In this document: positions 1 to 11,419 of the stretch, piece after piece
How the letters are laid out: each line of letters begins with the position of its first letter
Numbering within the stretch: position 1 is the stretch's first letter
NCBI GenBank assembly: GCA_903813345.2
Contig: CAIIXF020000005.1
Coordinates: forward strand, 25,423,375-25,487,374
Direction: 5' to 3'
From: Owenia fusiformis
Lineage: Eukaryota > Annelida > Polychaeta > Sabellida > Oweniidae
DNA: 64,000 bases
The notes under the pieces: generated by a model
What the model saw: the letters and a program-made list of their open reading frames with translations, nothing else
What the model was told of the DNA's origin: nothing
Databases searched by the model: none
Translations under genes and position numbers: made by a program

Positions 1-1110
1 TGCAACAAATGATAGGGCCCTTTTTAAATGGTAGGCCCCTTTTTAATACATTTGATTTGAATGTTGAAATAAATGGTAAGCCCCTTTGATAATATATTTG
101 GATGTTGAGACAAATGGTAGGCCCCTTTGATAATACATTTGGATGTTGAAATAAATGGTAGGCCCCTTTGATAATACATTCGGATGTTGAAATAAATGGT
201 AAGCCCCTTTCATAATATATTTGGATGTTGAAACAAATGGTAGGCCCCTTTGATAATACATTTGGAAGTTGAAACAAATGGTAGGCCCCTTTGATAATAC
301 ATTTGGAAGTTGAAATAAATGGTAAGCCCCTTTTATAATACATTTGGATGTTGAAACAAATGGTAGGCCCCTTTGATAATATATTTGGATGTTGAAATAA
401 ATGGTAGGCCCCTTTGATAATACATTTGGATGTTGAGACAAATGGTAGGCCCCTTTGATAATACATTTGGATGTTGTGACAAATTCTAGGCCCCTTTGAT
501 AATACATCTGGATGTTGAAATAAATGGTAAGCCCCTTTTATATGGTAGGCCCCTTTGATAATACATTTGGATGTTGAGATAACTGGTAAGCCCCTTTGAT
601 AATACATTTGGATGTTGAGATAACGGGTAAGCCCCTTTGAAAATCCATTTGGATGTTGAAATGAATGGTAAGCCCCTTTAATAATACATTTGTATGTTGA
701 GACAAATGGTAGGCCCCTTTGATAATACATCTGCATGTTGAAATAAATGGTAAGCCTCTTTGATAATACATTTGGATGTTGAGACAAATGGTAGGTCCCT
801 TTGATAATACATTTGAATGTTGAAACAAATGGTAGGACCTCTTTGTTAATATAGTTGAATAATGAGACAAATGGGGGCTCCCTTTACTAATACAGTTGGA
901 TGTTGAGATAAATGGTAGGCCTCTAATAATACAGTTGGGTGTTGGGACAAATGGTAGGCCCCTTTAATAATGCAGTTGGATGTTGAGACAAATTTTAGGC
1001 CCCTTTAATAATACATTTTGATGTTGAGACAAATGGTAGCCCCCCCCCCCCCCCCCAATAATACATTTGAATATTGAGACAATACAGTTGGATGAAATGG
1101 TAGGCCTCTT
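1..1110. repeat. 41-bp minisatellite array
   Basis: Tandem units of the type gatgttgaaacaaatggtag followed by gcccctttgataatacatttg, 41 bp each, about 25 copies, running off the left edge of the window and degenerating after about 960. Because 41 is not a multiple of 3 and the unit lacks stops on the minus strand, long minus-strand open frames appear by chance; they are not genes. A few further units occur at 2398-2525. Confidence 0.9.
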
Positions 1111-1499
1111 TAATAATACAGTTGAATGACTAGAAAACAGCAACTCCAAAGAGTAGGAAACCCCAAAGAACAAAATATGACTTGATAAATAGCGACTATC
1201 TTGAAAATTGAGCATAGCTTATTTTTCCCTACGTATCACCATGTAAAATTTGAAAATTGTCAAATATGAAAAATGGCATCATTTTAAAATTCAGCTGTCA
1301 TCTCGAAAATTTCTTCTCAAGCAGAGCTCCTTTGTCTTTAAGGCGCCATCAAATAAAATTTGAACCAAGTCCATGGTATATGAGCAATTATCAAATATCA
1401 TATCTTTTATGGAAAATGGCAGCCATTTTGAAATTCAGCTGCCATTATTTCTCAAGCGGAGAATTTTTTGTTCATCAAAGCTCTTTTGTCCCTTGGCTA
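1111..1499. repeat. Dispersed repeat with aaaatggc/gccatttt motifs
   Basis: After the minisatellite comes actagaaaacagcaactcc (about 1126), also present at about 33935. Then two rough copies of a block containing aaatggc...attttgaaattcagctgcc and ctcctttgtct/ctcttttgtcc. The block resumes after the GC-rich element at 2186-2397. No gene seen. Confidence 0.5.
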
Positions 1500-2185
1500 A
1501 TGGCCTAGTCACATAGCCCGGCCGATGAGGTTACGATGAGCCAGCGATGCAATTTTCACCGAACTCGGCCGAACACCGGCCGGACACCGGCCGGACATCC
1601 GTGGCGTTTGTTGCTTAAAACCGCATCGGTGGTAGCTCGGTGAAATTTTAACTTCGGAGTTAAATTTCACCGGGCTCTCACCGAGCTCCCTCATCATGTC
1701 ATCACAGCCCCATCGTAACCACATCGGAAAACACGTCGGCCGGTGCACGGCCGAGTATCGGCCGGTGTCCCGTGCATCTGAGACAACCAGAGGACGAGGT
1801 TTTCTAACGGACAGCGGCCGAGCTCCGACCGAGCTCCGGCCGATGTGGGACAGAGCATCGGCCGGTCACTGTTCAAAGCCCGTTAACAACCCGGCCGGCG
1901 ATCGCACGGTGTCCTGTTACCTGCTCGGGTACCGGCCGTATTCTTTCCGATGTCCGGCCGACCTCCGGCCGGTAGTTGCTGCCACATCGGCAGAAAAAAA
2001 CTACCATTTTGAGACAGACTCCGTACAGTCACCGGCCGGTGTTCGGTCGGTCGCTTGAAGATGTCCGGACGGAGTCCGTTCACGTCACCGAGCTCTGCTT
2101 CCCATGAGGAGAGCTCGGTGGCACCAAAAAAATCCACCGAGCTCTACCGATGCCGGACATCGGCCGGGCTATGTGACTAGGCCAT
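1500..2185. mobile_element. GC-rich 686-bp non-autonomous DNA element, 28-bp perfect TIRs, TA duplication
   Basis: Both ends start atggcctagtcacatagccc on their own strand, and the match is perfect over 28 bp (1500-1527 and 2158-2185). TA flanks it on both sides (1498-1499, 2186-2187), as for Tc1/mariner-like elements. The interior is strikingly GC-rich, made of repeated ccggccg, gagctcgg and cgagctc words, in sharp contrast to the surroundings. Open frames inside are low-complexity by-products. Confidence 0.8.
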
Positions 2186-2876
2186 TAAGCTTATAAAATT
2201 TTAATGAAATCCATCCACTGATATTTGAGTTGTCAAAGATAAAATTGGTGGCCAATTAGAAATGCAGTGGCCATCTTGAAAGTCTCTTCTTGCGCAAAGC
2301 TCTTTTGTCCCTACGTATCAGTATATAAAATTTGAAATGTTATCAATGATTACATTTCTTATGACGAATGGCGTCCATTTTGAATTGAGCGGCCATATTG
2401 AATGGTGGCCCCTCTAATAATACAGTTAGATGTTGAGATAAATGGTAAGCCCCTTTAATAATACAGTTGAATGAGACAAATGGTAGGCCTCTTTAATAAG
2501 ACAGTTAGATGTTGAGACAAATGGTATTTACTGAATACATTTTAAAGGATATTTATTATCATCCTTAAAGTGCTAGTAGAAAACTGATCCACCATATCTG
2601 TTTTATTTCAAGCAAACTTTTTGTGTGCTACTTGACCCAAGGTAGCTGCCTGGTGGCGGAACCTAATTAATTGAATAAGCTCTGTAATGACACGTGGATT
2701 ATGAGAGAACGTGGGTTTGGAGATGGGAAGATTCGTTATGAAACTCCTTGTTGAATGAGTAATACATGTAAATAGGAGGAAATCATTTTATGATCTGACT
2801 AGCAGTAATTTCAAGAAATGACAATCTCAATTTCACTTTGTCTTATAATATTTTCTGGAATATGCTGTTCATTTAT

Positions 2877-3090
2877 TATCCCAACGAAGGAAGTTCGGTA
2901 GGGATATAGCGAAGCCCCCCATCCGTCCGTCACTCTGTCAGTCTGTTCAGAAGATAACTCGAATTCTAGCCGACAGATTTTCTCCATATTTGGTTGAAAG
3001 ATATATATTGGTGAATAGTTTTACGCAAAAAAAATTTTTTCAAGATGGCCACTGCTTTAAAAATGGTGGAAATCTTTTGAAAAAATTTTA
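2877..3090. repeat. Dispersed repeat, gaagttcggtagggatatag family
   Basis: Contains aagttcggtagggatatagc and tcaagatggccactgcttta. An inverted copy is at 34041-34215, and a short relative (ggacttcactctatcccta) at about 33145. No coding capacity. The family type is not known to me. Confidence 0.6.
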
Positions 3091-3454
3091 TGTTTTTCTT
3101 ATCAAAGAAGCATCCCTTACACTAGGCAGGGAAAGGAAATAGCCAAAGATAAGAAAAGCAGCGCCATACGGTTCTACAATATATCTCAAGTGGCAGTGAC
3201 CAATCCTTTTTATCACACCACCAATAGAATAGAGTTGTCATGACGGCAGTGTTATTGTTATCGAGATCATGATTGTGATTTTGATCGTTATTTGCATCCT
3301 GGTTTTGTGCTATCATGATTCCAGGAAAGCTGCTTGTCAGATTTGCTTCAAAATTGTACCAAGTTATTGAGCTGATTAACAATCATGTGATGCTGATAAC
3401 ACAGTCATATTGCAATGGTAAGGAAGCACTTAGGTTGAAAAACATGGACAAAAC

Positions 3455-3605
3455 AAATATTGGGGTTTGTAGAAAAAACCGGGTACCGGGTACCGGGTAC
3501 CGGGTACTAAATCCTCCATGCGGGATTCCAACTTGGTACCCGGTACCCGGTCGAGAAAGTACCCGGTCGAAAAAACCGGGTACCCAAAAACCCAAAAAAC
3601 ATTGT
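3455..3605. repeat. gggtaccgggtacc-rich repeat, copy 1
   Basis: Starts attggggtttgtagaaaaaa, then four ccgggta units, a ccaacttggtacccgg middle and further cggtaccc units. An inverted copy is at 12347-12470 with the same order of blocks. Probably one small non-autonomous element; ends and TSD are not resolved. Confidence 0.55.
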
Positions 3606-4776
3606 TTACGTTTCTTCACAGTAGACTAGAACAGGAATAAAGCTTGTAATCCCTTTATTTACGTCATATTTGCTATTCCCTCTGACCAAGGATGAAACTT
3701 AAGCATTTAAAGGTAATAAAAAGTAAACGTTAAAACACAATTCACGACAGGGGCGAAGGTAGGCCATTTTCCAGAGTACGATAGATCTACCGTTTTCTAC
3801 CAACGATAACAAATATTTCTGAAAATACGTGTATGTCAAGGTAACATCTCCATATAATCATGAAATGGGACGCAATCATTAATGTCATATGATATGATTA
3901 TAAACATCTTCGATTAAAGTAAAACACTATTGTGTTCTGCATCAAGAGCATAATGTTCAATTCTTAGCAATTGATGTTAATACTTTCAAGATCAAATATT
4001 AATTTTCTACGCTTTGGCGTTGCTGTTATTTAGTTTAACTTAAACTGTATAAACGGTGAACATTGTTTCAAGCTCTTTGCTGCAATGTATTCATCATTGT
4101 ACGAATATAAAACACGTTATCTATTTATTATTTTATAATACATGTAATAGTAATAGTGATTTAGTTTATTTGTTTATAATACATTGTTTTAGTGAACTGG
4201 ATTTGGATTCAGTGGTCGTCTTCGAATGAACATTCATTTGTCATGATAACCTCCAAGATACAATGGTCAACTTTTGCTTTTACGTTTAATCATAATCAAG
4301 GCTTTCTCTAAATTTCCTGTCAGATCATGAATGCCAGACTTCACCAAGTATTTAAATTTTTTTTTGCGTTTTATCATCCTTCCCAAAAAGCTACAATTCA
4401 TGCATATGGTACAACTACTACTTACCGACTTTGGTTTATCATTGTTTTGTTGCAAATATGGGGATGTTTCCACGACTTGAACCTAGGGATTTATATAGAC
4501 GGGACTTCCCCTTTTCATAATGTCATTACATGTATATATTTTTCTGTTTTGTAGGTTCCCGTGGGTAAGATACAGAAGGGCATAGACACAACAGTGGCGT
4601 TTTTCAAGTTATAGCCGTGGAATTATAGTTTATGCATCTTGCCTCAAGCGACGTGTTAAGTCTGACGTGTTAACCCTAAAAATGTTTATCCCATATTGGG
4701 TTTGAGAAACACATGTTTGGCATGCATTGTGTTTCTGTTTCATTGTTAAATTAGTTGAAAGTATATTCAAAGAAGT

Positions 4777-5144
4777 TATTCACCAGGAGAGATTTGCTAT
4801 GGGGAATATCACATGATATTAATATTTCCCGAGGGAACGCAGTGACAGAGTGAAATATTGATACCATCCGAGGAATATTCTCAATATCATCCCGACAGGT
4901 GAATAACGACCTTATACCATGGTCAAGACCAACATATATCTAAAATCCTTTTTGAATGAGAGAAAATGTTTGAAAAAATGAAAAATTTTGAAACAAATAA
5001 CTTTTTTGAAAATTGAAAATTTTTGAATAAATACCCGGGTTGATATCCATGTCATCCCTCTAATCCCAATATCATCCATATCCCAAATATGTGATTTATC
5101 ACTTACTATTATATACTGAGATATTGCTCTGACCATGGTATAAA
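4777..5144. repeat. Two adjacent inverted repeats
   Basis: Ttattcacc at 4777 pairs with ggtgaataa near 4895-4903, enclosing about 110 bp. Next to it ttataccatggtca (4911-4924) pairs with tgaccatggtataa (5130-5143), enclosing about 205 bp. Probably two small TIR elements; TSDs were not resolved. Confidence 0.4.
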
Positions 5145-5504
5145 AAGAATAGCTTATCACAAGCAGATTTCTTTTCAGGGCATTCAACGGCGATGTAGGA
5201 CTTGAAATCTGCGTCACACATCCCGGACACACATTTCCTCGGATATTCTCAAATAAGCAGTTATACCCGTTTGCATGTTTTACTTTTGATTTGATTTGAT
5301 TGTTTAAATTTGTTTTGTTTTCAACATTGTATAACGTTGATCTTATTGATTTATTTTCTAAACCATTTTCCGTTTTGTCGCATGAGTTAGAAATAACTTG
5401 ATTTCAGCTAAAATAGATAATGCGTTGCAATCATTTAAAGATTATCCTTCTGTTGCTTGTAACCATATTAATTAATGAGCATATGTTTAGAGGTGCATGC
5501 CGTT

Positions 5505-5830
5505 TTATTTTGCCATCTACATTTTATATTATCAGCTCGTATCTTGATATGTTGAGAATTCTTCAGAGACAACTCCCAGATACTATCATGGACCGTCTAA
5601 ACACTTTAAAGTATAAGTAGCGGCCTGCTTTTGCCATGGGGATTTTTATTGCATAACTATGAAATTAGACTGTTAAAGGCAGACAAATTGCAAGCAAAAT
5701 CAGATCAGATTATTTTGCCATCTACAATTTATATTGTTATCTGTCTTGATAAGTTGAGAATTCTTCATAGATATCTCCGAGAAACTAACATGGACTGGCT
5801 ACATTATTCATAACCTGCTTTTGCCGGGGG
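5505..5830. repeat. Direct duplication of about 205 bp period
   Basis: The block ttttgccatctaca...gttgagaattcttca...aacctgcttttgcc-like sequence appears at 5505-5640 and again at 5710-5830, diverged. No gene. Short open frames in it are repeat by-products. Confidence 0.4.
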
Positions 5831-7890
5831 GAGGGGGTCAGGCCCGTCAGAAACCTGTCTTCAAGGGGTGCGGTTTTACCCCCCCCCGTGGGCCTAATCC
5901 GTTTCTATTTCCCTACCCAACATGGACTGAGTACGTGTTTGCGTGGGTGAAGGGTTTGGTATAATGGGGTTTCTTGAGAAGGGCAGTCAGAAATGGCAGT
6001 CTTGGCAGTCAGAAATTATTTACGCCACCCCTTCCCCTTTATCAAATGAACTGTGCATGTACATTCCTCATGACTTGAAATGCTGAACTATGCTTTATGT
6101 CTGTGCATTGCAACAATATCAAAATCAGAATTACGCATTGTTTTCTAGTAACATTCAACAAAAACAAACGTTCAACAAATTGAGACGTCTGATTACTTAT
6201 TCCAGCGACCGTTTCCCGTCATTACATTGCAATGGCATTGTTGGCAGAGGAAATCGAGTCTGTATTGATCCAATTAATATGTGATTATATAGATAAAAGG
6301 AAGTGAGAGGAAAAGCAACTTTTGAGAAATCGAAATTATTTGATACCATTCGCACAGACATTCAATAGGCAAGTTTTTTTTTACTTATTTCATTCCTATC
6401 CAACAGCAATCATCCATGACTTTTGACAAAGTGAAATCAACTATTCAGGCTTCGTGATCTTGTGGAACTTCAATAAGGGAACGAAGGTTTTATCCTCATT
6501 ATAAACAAATGCAAGAACCTTGGAGTATATTAATCCTTAATAATCTAGGAACTGTTTGGGAGGGGGGTCTTATATCTATGTCACTCCACCACAAGTAGAC
6601 ACATTTGTCTCCAACATTTTTGTGGACGATCGATGTTTGGCGGTTGGTGTTTGACGTTTGAGTAATGATTATTATAGATTATACCTAGGATGATCCTAGG
6701 TTATACCATTCTGATTTATCAGAGCCCCTCTTTACCTAACGCTTTTGAGAACCTTTCAAACCATGCAATTTTTCACCATTCTGATCACTTTTCGCATGAT
6801 TTTTTTCCAAAACTGTCAAAAGTTACTCTCCTTGGCAATAGCCCCCCCCCCTTCATTGGAAAAAAACTTGCTACGGGCAAGACAGTACATATAGTACATG
6901 CACGACGCATGCAGTACATTCATCGGGGGTACCCTGGCTTTATTTAAATGCATATTTGCAGACGATGAAGAAAAAAGATTATACTTGTTTATAAAACAAT
7001 TTTAAGAAATCAAAATATCCTGTTTGTGCCGGAAAGAGATCGCCGTATAGTTACTGATCAAAGATGTCAAATTGTGGGAATCGTGAATAATGACCGTTCA
7101 GACCAGTTTTTAAAATACCAACCATCGAACTCCGAACACAAACCATCGAACACCGTCCACAAGAAGTTGGAGGCTATATAACAATATGTCTCACCGATTC
7201 TGATGGTGACACAATAATAGCCCTTTACATCCTCTCATGGATATACGAGCAGCCAATATCTAGTCTCATAATAATCAGAGGCATATCAATAATTTTTCAT
7301 TTGACTTATGCCTCTGTTATAAACATGGACGTCTATCCCGGTCAGATTATTCCCGGTCAATCATCATGCTACATGCAGGTAGCCATGCACAAAGATATGA
7401 AAAAAACTGTCACAAGAAATGAAAATAAGAATTTTGTAAAGCAACTATGAGTCAAAAATTTAAAAAAATCAACAACAAAGCAACACAATTAACCGTTGAA
7501 AACGTCATTGATCAAAGAAGCACAAAAAGTAATTAGCTTAATTAAAATAATCAGTTTTATCTATAATCATGCTGCAATAATCTACATGTATTTTTGCAAG
7601 TTTGTCCCCGTCTGCTAAGATGATAATAGGGTTAAAACACACGTTTCTTAAAAAACAACTTGTACGTGAACGTGGTTCTCTAGATAATTATTTCTCCCCT
7701 GTGTACTGTTTACTTGGCCGATTGAGTATAAAGACAAACGGAAAACAGTCCCAAGTGAATATGAGAGTGGAACAGTATTCCCCGGTCGGGAACGAAATAG
7801 TACACGCTCGGGTACAAGCCCGGGGGTACAAGTTATTTTAAAAACCTAACGTGTAACTCAACCTTCTTATAAAACAAAGCAAAGGAAATG
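5831..7890. other. Gene-free stretch
   Basis: Several poly-G/poly-C runs (for example near 5823, 5880 and 6840) and AT-rich sequence. No exon with convincing signals. Confidence 0.5.
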
Positions 7891-7895
7891 TAAAG

Positions 7896-8231
7896 CACTG
7901 GCGGATTAGGGGGGGGGGGGCCTGGGGGCCCGGGCCCCCCCCCCCCTTGGGTGGGCCCAGAAAAAAAAATTGGGCCCAAAAAAAATTTTGGGGTCAAATA
8001 AGGCCTTAAGGCCCCAAAAAGTCGGCCTTTTTGGTCATTAATGGGCCTTTTAAGGCCTTAATTATTTAAATTCAGGCCAAATTTTGAAGAAAATGGGCCT
8101 CAAAATTTCAAAATTTGGGCCCACTTTTGCCTTTTAGGGGCCCAAATTTTTTTTCCGCGCAAGCGCGGACATTTTTTTCTCTGACCTAAGATTTGGGCCC
8201 CCCCCCTTGTTGGTTCCCAGATCCGCCCCTG
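7896..8231. mobile_element. TIR element copy 1, 5-bp TSD, gggccc/ggcctt-rich interior
   Basis: Flanked by taaag at 7891-7895 and 8232-8236. Ends cactggcggattagg and (complement) caggggcggatctggg. The interior is a mirror-like run of gggccc, aaggcctt and a/t blocks. A second copy lies at 34514-34758 in opposite orientation. Confidence 0.7.
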
Positions 8232-8236
8232 TAAAG

Positions 8237-10907
8237 CTAGCGTTAAATCATGGAATTAACAGCCTTTATTACTTTTTGAATATGAAGACTCTCTCTTTCA
8301 AGCATTCTAGTGCCTGGCTCTGATAAAAAATCAGAATGCTAACTCTAATAAATAAAAATGTATAAACTTAAACATAGTACGCAAAATGCCTAAAGATTAA
8401 TTATTCGAAATGAATGTAGAGCTCGCCATCAAAATTGTCATCGTCACTGTCAACAGACCTAGGCCAACTATTTATGAATACCTGGAAGATAAATAACCCT
8501 TAATTATTAACTTTTAAGTGTTAACAATAAAACAGGAAACTACATGCATAACATGAAGTATAAACACCCGGGTATAAACGCATTGTTGGGCTCCGAGGTA
8601 GCATTCGCCATATTCAACTGACGGCTGACAGATTACCAACTAGGCTAATTCATGTCCAAGTCATTTAAATATGAATAGTGACTGTCACGTTAAAAACTAG
8701 GTTAAACCACCAGCCGTCATCTGGCAGGTGAATTCAACTCATTTAACTCATGAGTAGTACCTGCCACTATAAGTAATTGAGTTTACCACTGATAAAAAGT
8801 AGGTTAAACCACCAGCCGGCAGCTGAATTCATGAATGCAACCTTAGTTCTGAATTATTTCGGAGCTGTTTCTGCTGAATCCCAGGATGCGTTTTACACCT
8901 TTCCCGAGTGAAGACCCCCCGCTTTTCTCTACGTTGTGTCCTCCTCGCATGTGTCCATGCATAACCCCAAACTTCACATGTCCGTCATGTCTGCAGCATT
9001 CCATTCATTGAAAGAACCTGTAAAAAAGAATATAATATTTAGCAGATGAGATATCAAATGGTGACTGAGACAACAAATGTTTGAACCACGGGTCTGGGTT
9101 AAATATTGAACTTGCTTAAATTATATAAGATGGGGCATGCAAGCTCAATTAATGTGGGACGGGTATTTTAAAATCAATAACAAAAAGTAGCGGTCACAGT
9201 GTCACATTCGCTATATGTTCTCACTCTTTGCCACTGAGTGGTTATTTGGGGCATACATTTTTTAATTAATTATTTTTAATTTGGTGTTACTGGATATATC
9301 CTAGATATTTGTTTTGCCCATCGTGTATACATGCCGTGTCCCGCTATCTGCCATTCACACGTTGTCTAAAATGAAAATATCATGAAAACCAGAGGCCTTG
9401 TTTTAAATACTGTACATTGTATAAACGTCTAATGCTACTTGTAGTATGACACAGGTACTTTGGTTTATTCAGGGCTGAAACCCGGGGTTGAAATCAAAGT
9501 CCCGTTGAACAAGAAGGGAATGTAGGCTATTTCATTATCATGTGGACTTAAACATAATGTTTGTAGTAAAAGAATTCTTATTTTCGTATAGTTCTGTTTA
9601 ACTGAAAAGAATATCGAAATGTATCATTGCATTACACAAATGCGTTGCTTGCAAACATAAGTGAACCTTTACATTCGACTGACAGTCTGACAGTTACTGT
9701 TAATAATTGATTTAAATCTGTAAAAGCGTCTTGACCCCCGTTCTTTTCTGCGGCACGTTTTTGAAGTTTGGTTTCAAGAACTATTAATATTAAATTCATT
9801 TATTGGCGTGGGCCTTCCATTGTATGAGATCTCTCACGTTCGTATTTGAAGAGGCCACATTTAAATCAAATTATTTCCATTACTATTTTTATTCAATTTA
9901 CAGAGACAATTTGCAAAATTACGTGGAGATTGTTTCTTCTGTGTTTGTTTTTACCCTAGCTTGCAAGATGAGTTTGAATTATTACCTGACGGGAGATGAA
10001 GAATTTACCATTGGCCTTATTTTGTACACAATTTTTTTCAAAAATAAAACAACAGTTACTATCTACTTTTGGATTTGACGATCTGTGGAACTATAGAATA
10101 AATTCTGCTTCTTTCTGCTTTTAGCATTGTCAAACGTATTTAAAATATTAAAAGGAAACTAATTAATGTATGAACGATTACCTTTCCCGGGGCTAATGAC
10201 TATGACCGAATCACACTGAACGAAATGCTGTTAATGAACTGAGCGTCTTCTTTTTGGACGATTAAAATCATTGTGAACAAATGAAGCTCCTCATTTTCAA
10301 TTTGACTACTTCAGGCATCGGTTTTCCCAATCAAAAGTTTGTTCAAAAAAGAATGTTCTTACTACTATGGATATCTTAAAAATGAATGTGAACTCAATGA
10401 ATTTAAGGATTTCTGTATTATAGGCTAACTGGTTTGTGAAATATTTATTCTTTTATTGTAAATGATTTTGCGAGTACGCCTGTGCGTGCATGTAGCTACA
10501 GTAACTCTAGTTGAATGCATATGATGCTGTACAGAAAATAATTAATTACACGTTTTTTTATTAGTATTCTAGTATTAGTATATCCATGGGTCTCTTAAAA
10601 GCCCATGGTATATCTGTTGGCGGTGATGATGAAAATGCGGACACTTCCAAAAACTTACTTAATTGCCAGAAAGATTAATTTGTTTTCCATGTTGCACTGT
10701 ACAATTCGTATTATTAAGTTAGGGTTATTGTTCTGTGTCACCCTTCAAAACCGGGGAAATCTCTTGTACAAAAAACAGAGTTCAAGTACATCAATTTTAT
10801 TTTGGCATAAATCTAACGTAGATATTTTTATTTCAGGTTAAGCAGCATTACAATTACAATATTATAACTACAAAGCTCAATTTACCTGATTTAACAGGGT
10901 TGTAATA
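8237..10907. other. Gene-free stretch
   Basis: AT-rich. A diverged direct repeat with aggttaaaccaccagccg at about 8699 and 8803. I see nothing coding. Confidence 0.45.
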
Positions 10908-10911
10908 TTAA

Positions 10912-11286
10912 TTTTCTGCCAAGAGTATCAGACGAATCAAATCATGATTTAATATCACTTAATCACGTGGTACTAACTCACCAGGGCGTATCGAAACTAA
11001 AACGCCCCCCAAACCCGTTAATTTGAATTTCAAATCTACCCTGTCTTTGGAAAATCAATGATTGTGGGTCTCAAACAACACCGTTTTTCTTCAAACTTGT
11101 TCCATGAAATTTCCTTCACAGAAATATCTTTCAGTCGAGACATTGCTTTTGTTTACAAAGTCCCTCGTTTTAGCGGCGTTTTGGTCCCCAGATGTGAGAA
11201 GTTCCGATACGCCCCGGTGAGTTAGTACCGCGTGATTAAGTGAAATTAAATCATGATTTGATTCGTCTGATACTCTTGGCAGAAAA
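10912..11286. mobile_element. 375-bp element with about 90-bp TIRs, probable TTAA duplication
   Basis: Arms 10912-11003 and 11205-11286 match closely (ttttctgccaagagtatcag at the outside, ggcgtatcg at the inside). TTAA flanks both ends (10908-10911, 11287-11290), but the surrounding ttaatattaa palindrome makes the exact edge ambiguous. A TTAA target would fit piggyBac/Kolobok-type elements. No transposase. Confidence 0.65.
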
Positions 11287-11355
11287 TTAATATTAATAAT
11301 TAATATGCCGAGTGAACGAAGATGAAATTGTAATGTATTCACATGGAAATAATGT

Positions 11356-11416
11356 GATATACAATACAATAGAATACAATATAATACAATACAATACAAT
11401 ACAACACAATACAATT
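11356..11416. repeat. (aatac)n microsatellite
   Basis: About a dozen units of the 5-bp repeat atacaatacaa with single-base variants. It produces open frames rich in Y, C and L on the minus strand; these are not genes. Confidence 0.8.
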
Positions 11417-11419
11417 AAT

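Larger units (their letters stand above)
2526..4776. other. Gene-free stretch
   Basis: AT-rich, non-coding. Contains the dispersed repeat at 2877-3090 and the gggtacc repeat at 3455-3605. Small open frames show no splice or domain support. Confidence 0.5.

Noticed and set aside
43-870. Long minus-strand open frames with repeating YYQRGLPFVSTSKCIIKGAY-like protein
   Set aside because: They are translations of the 41-bp minisatellite, which lacks stops in all three minus-strand frames; no start, splice or codon-use support.
1694-2137. Overlapping open frames on both strands in GC-rich DNA
   Set aside because: They fall inside the 686-bp TIR element, are open only because of its GC content, and resemble no transposase.
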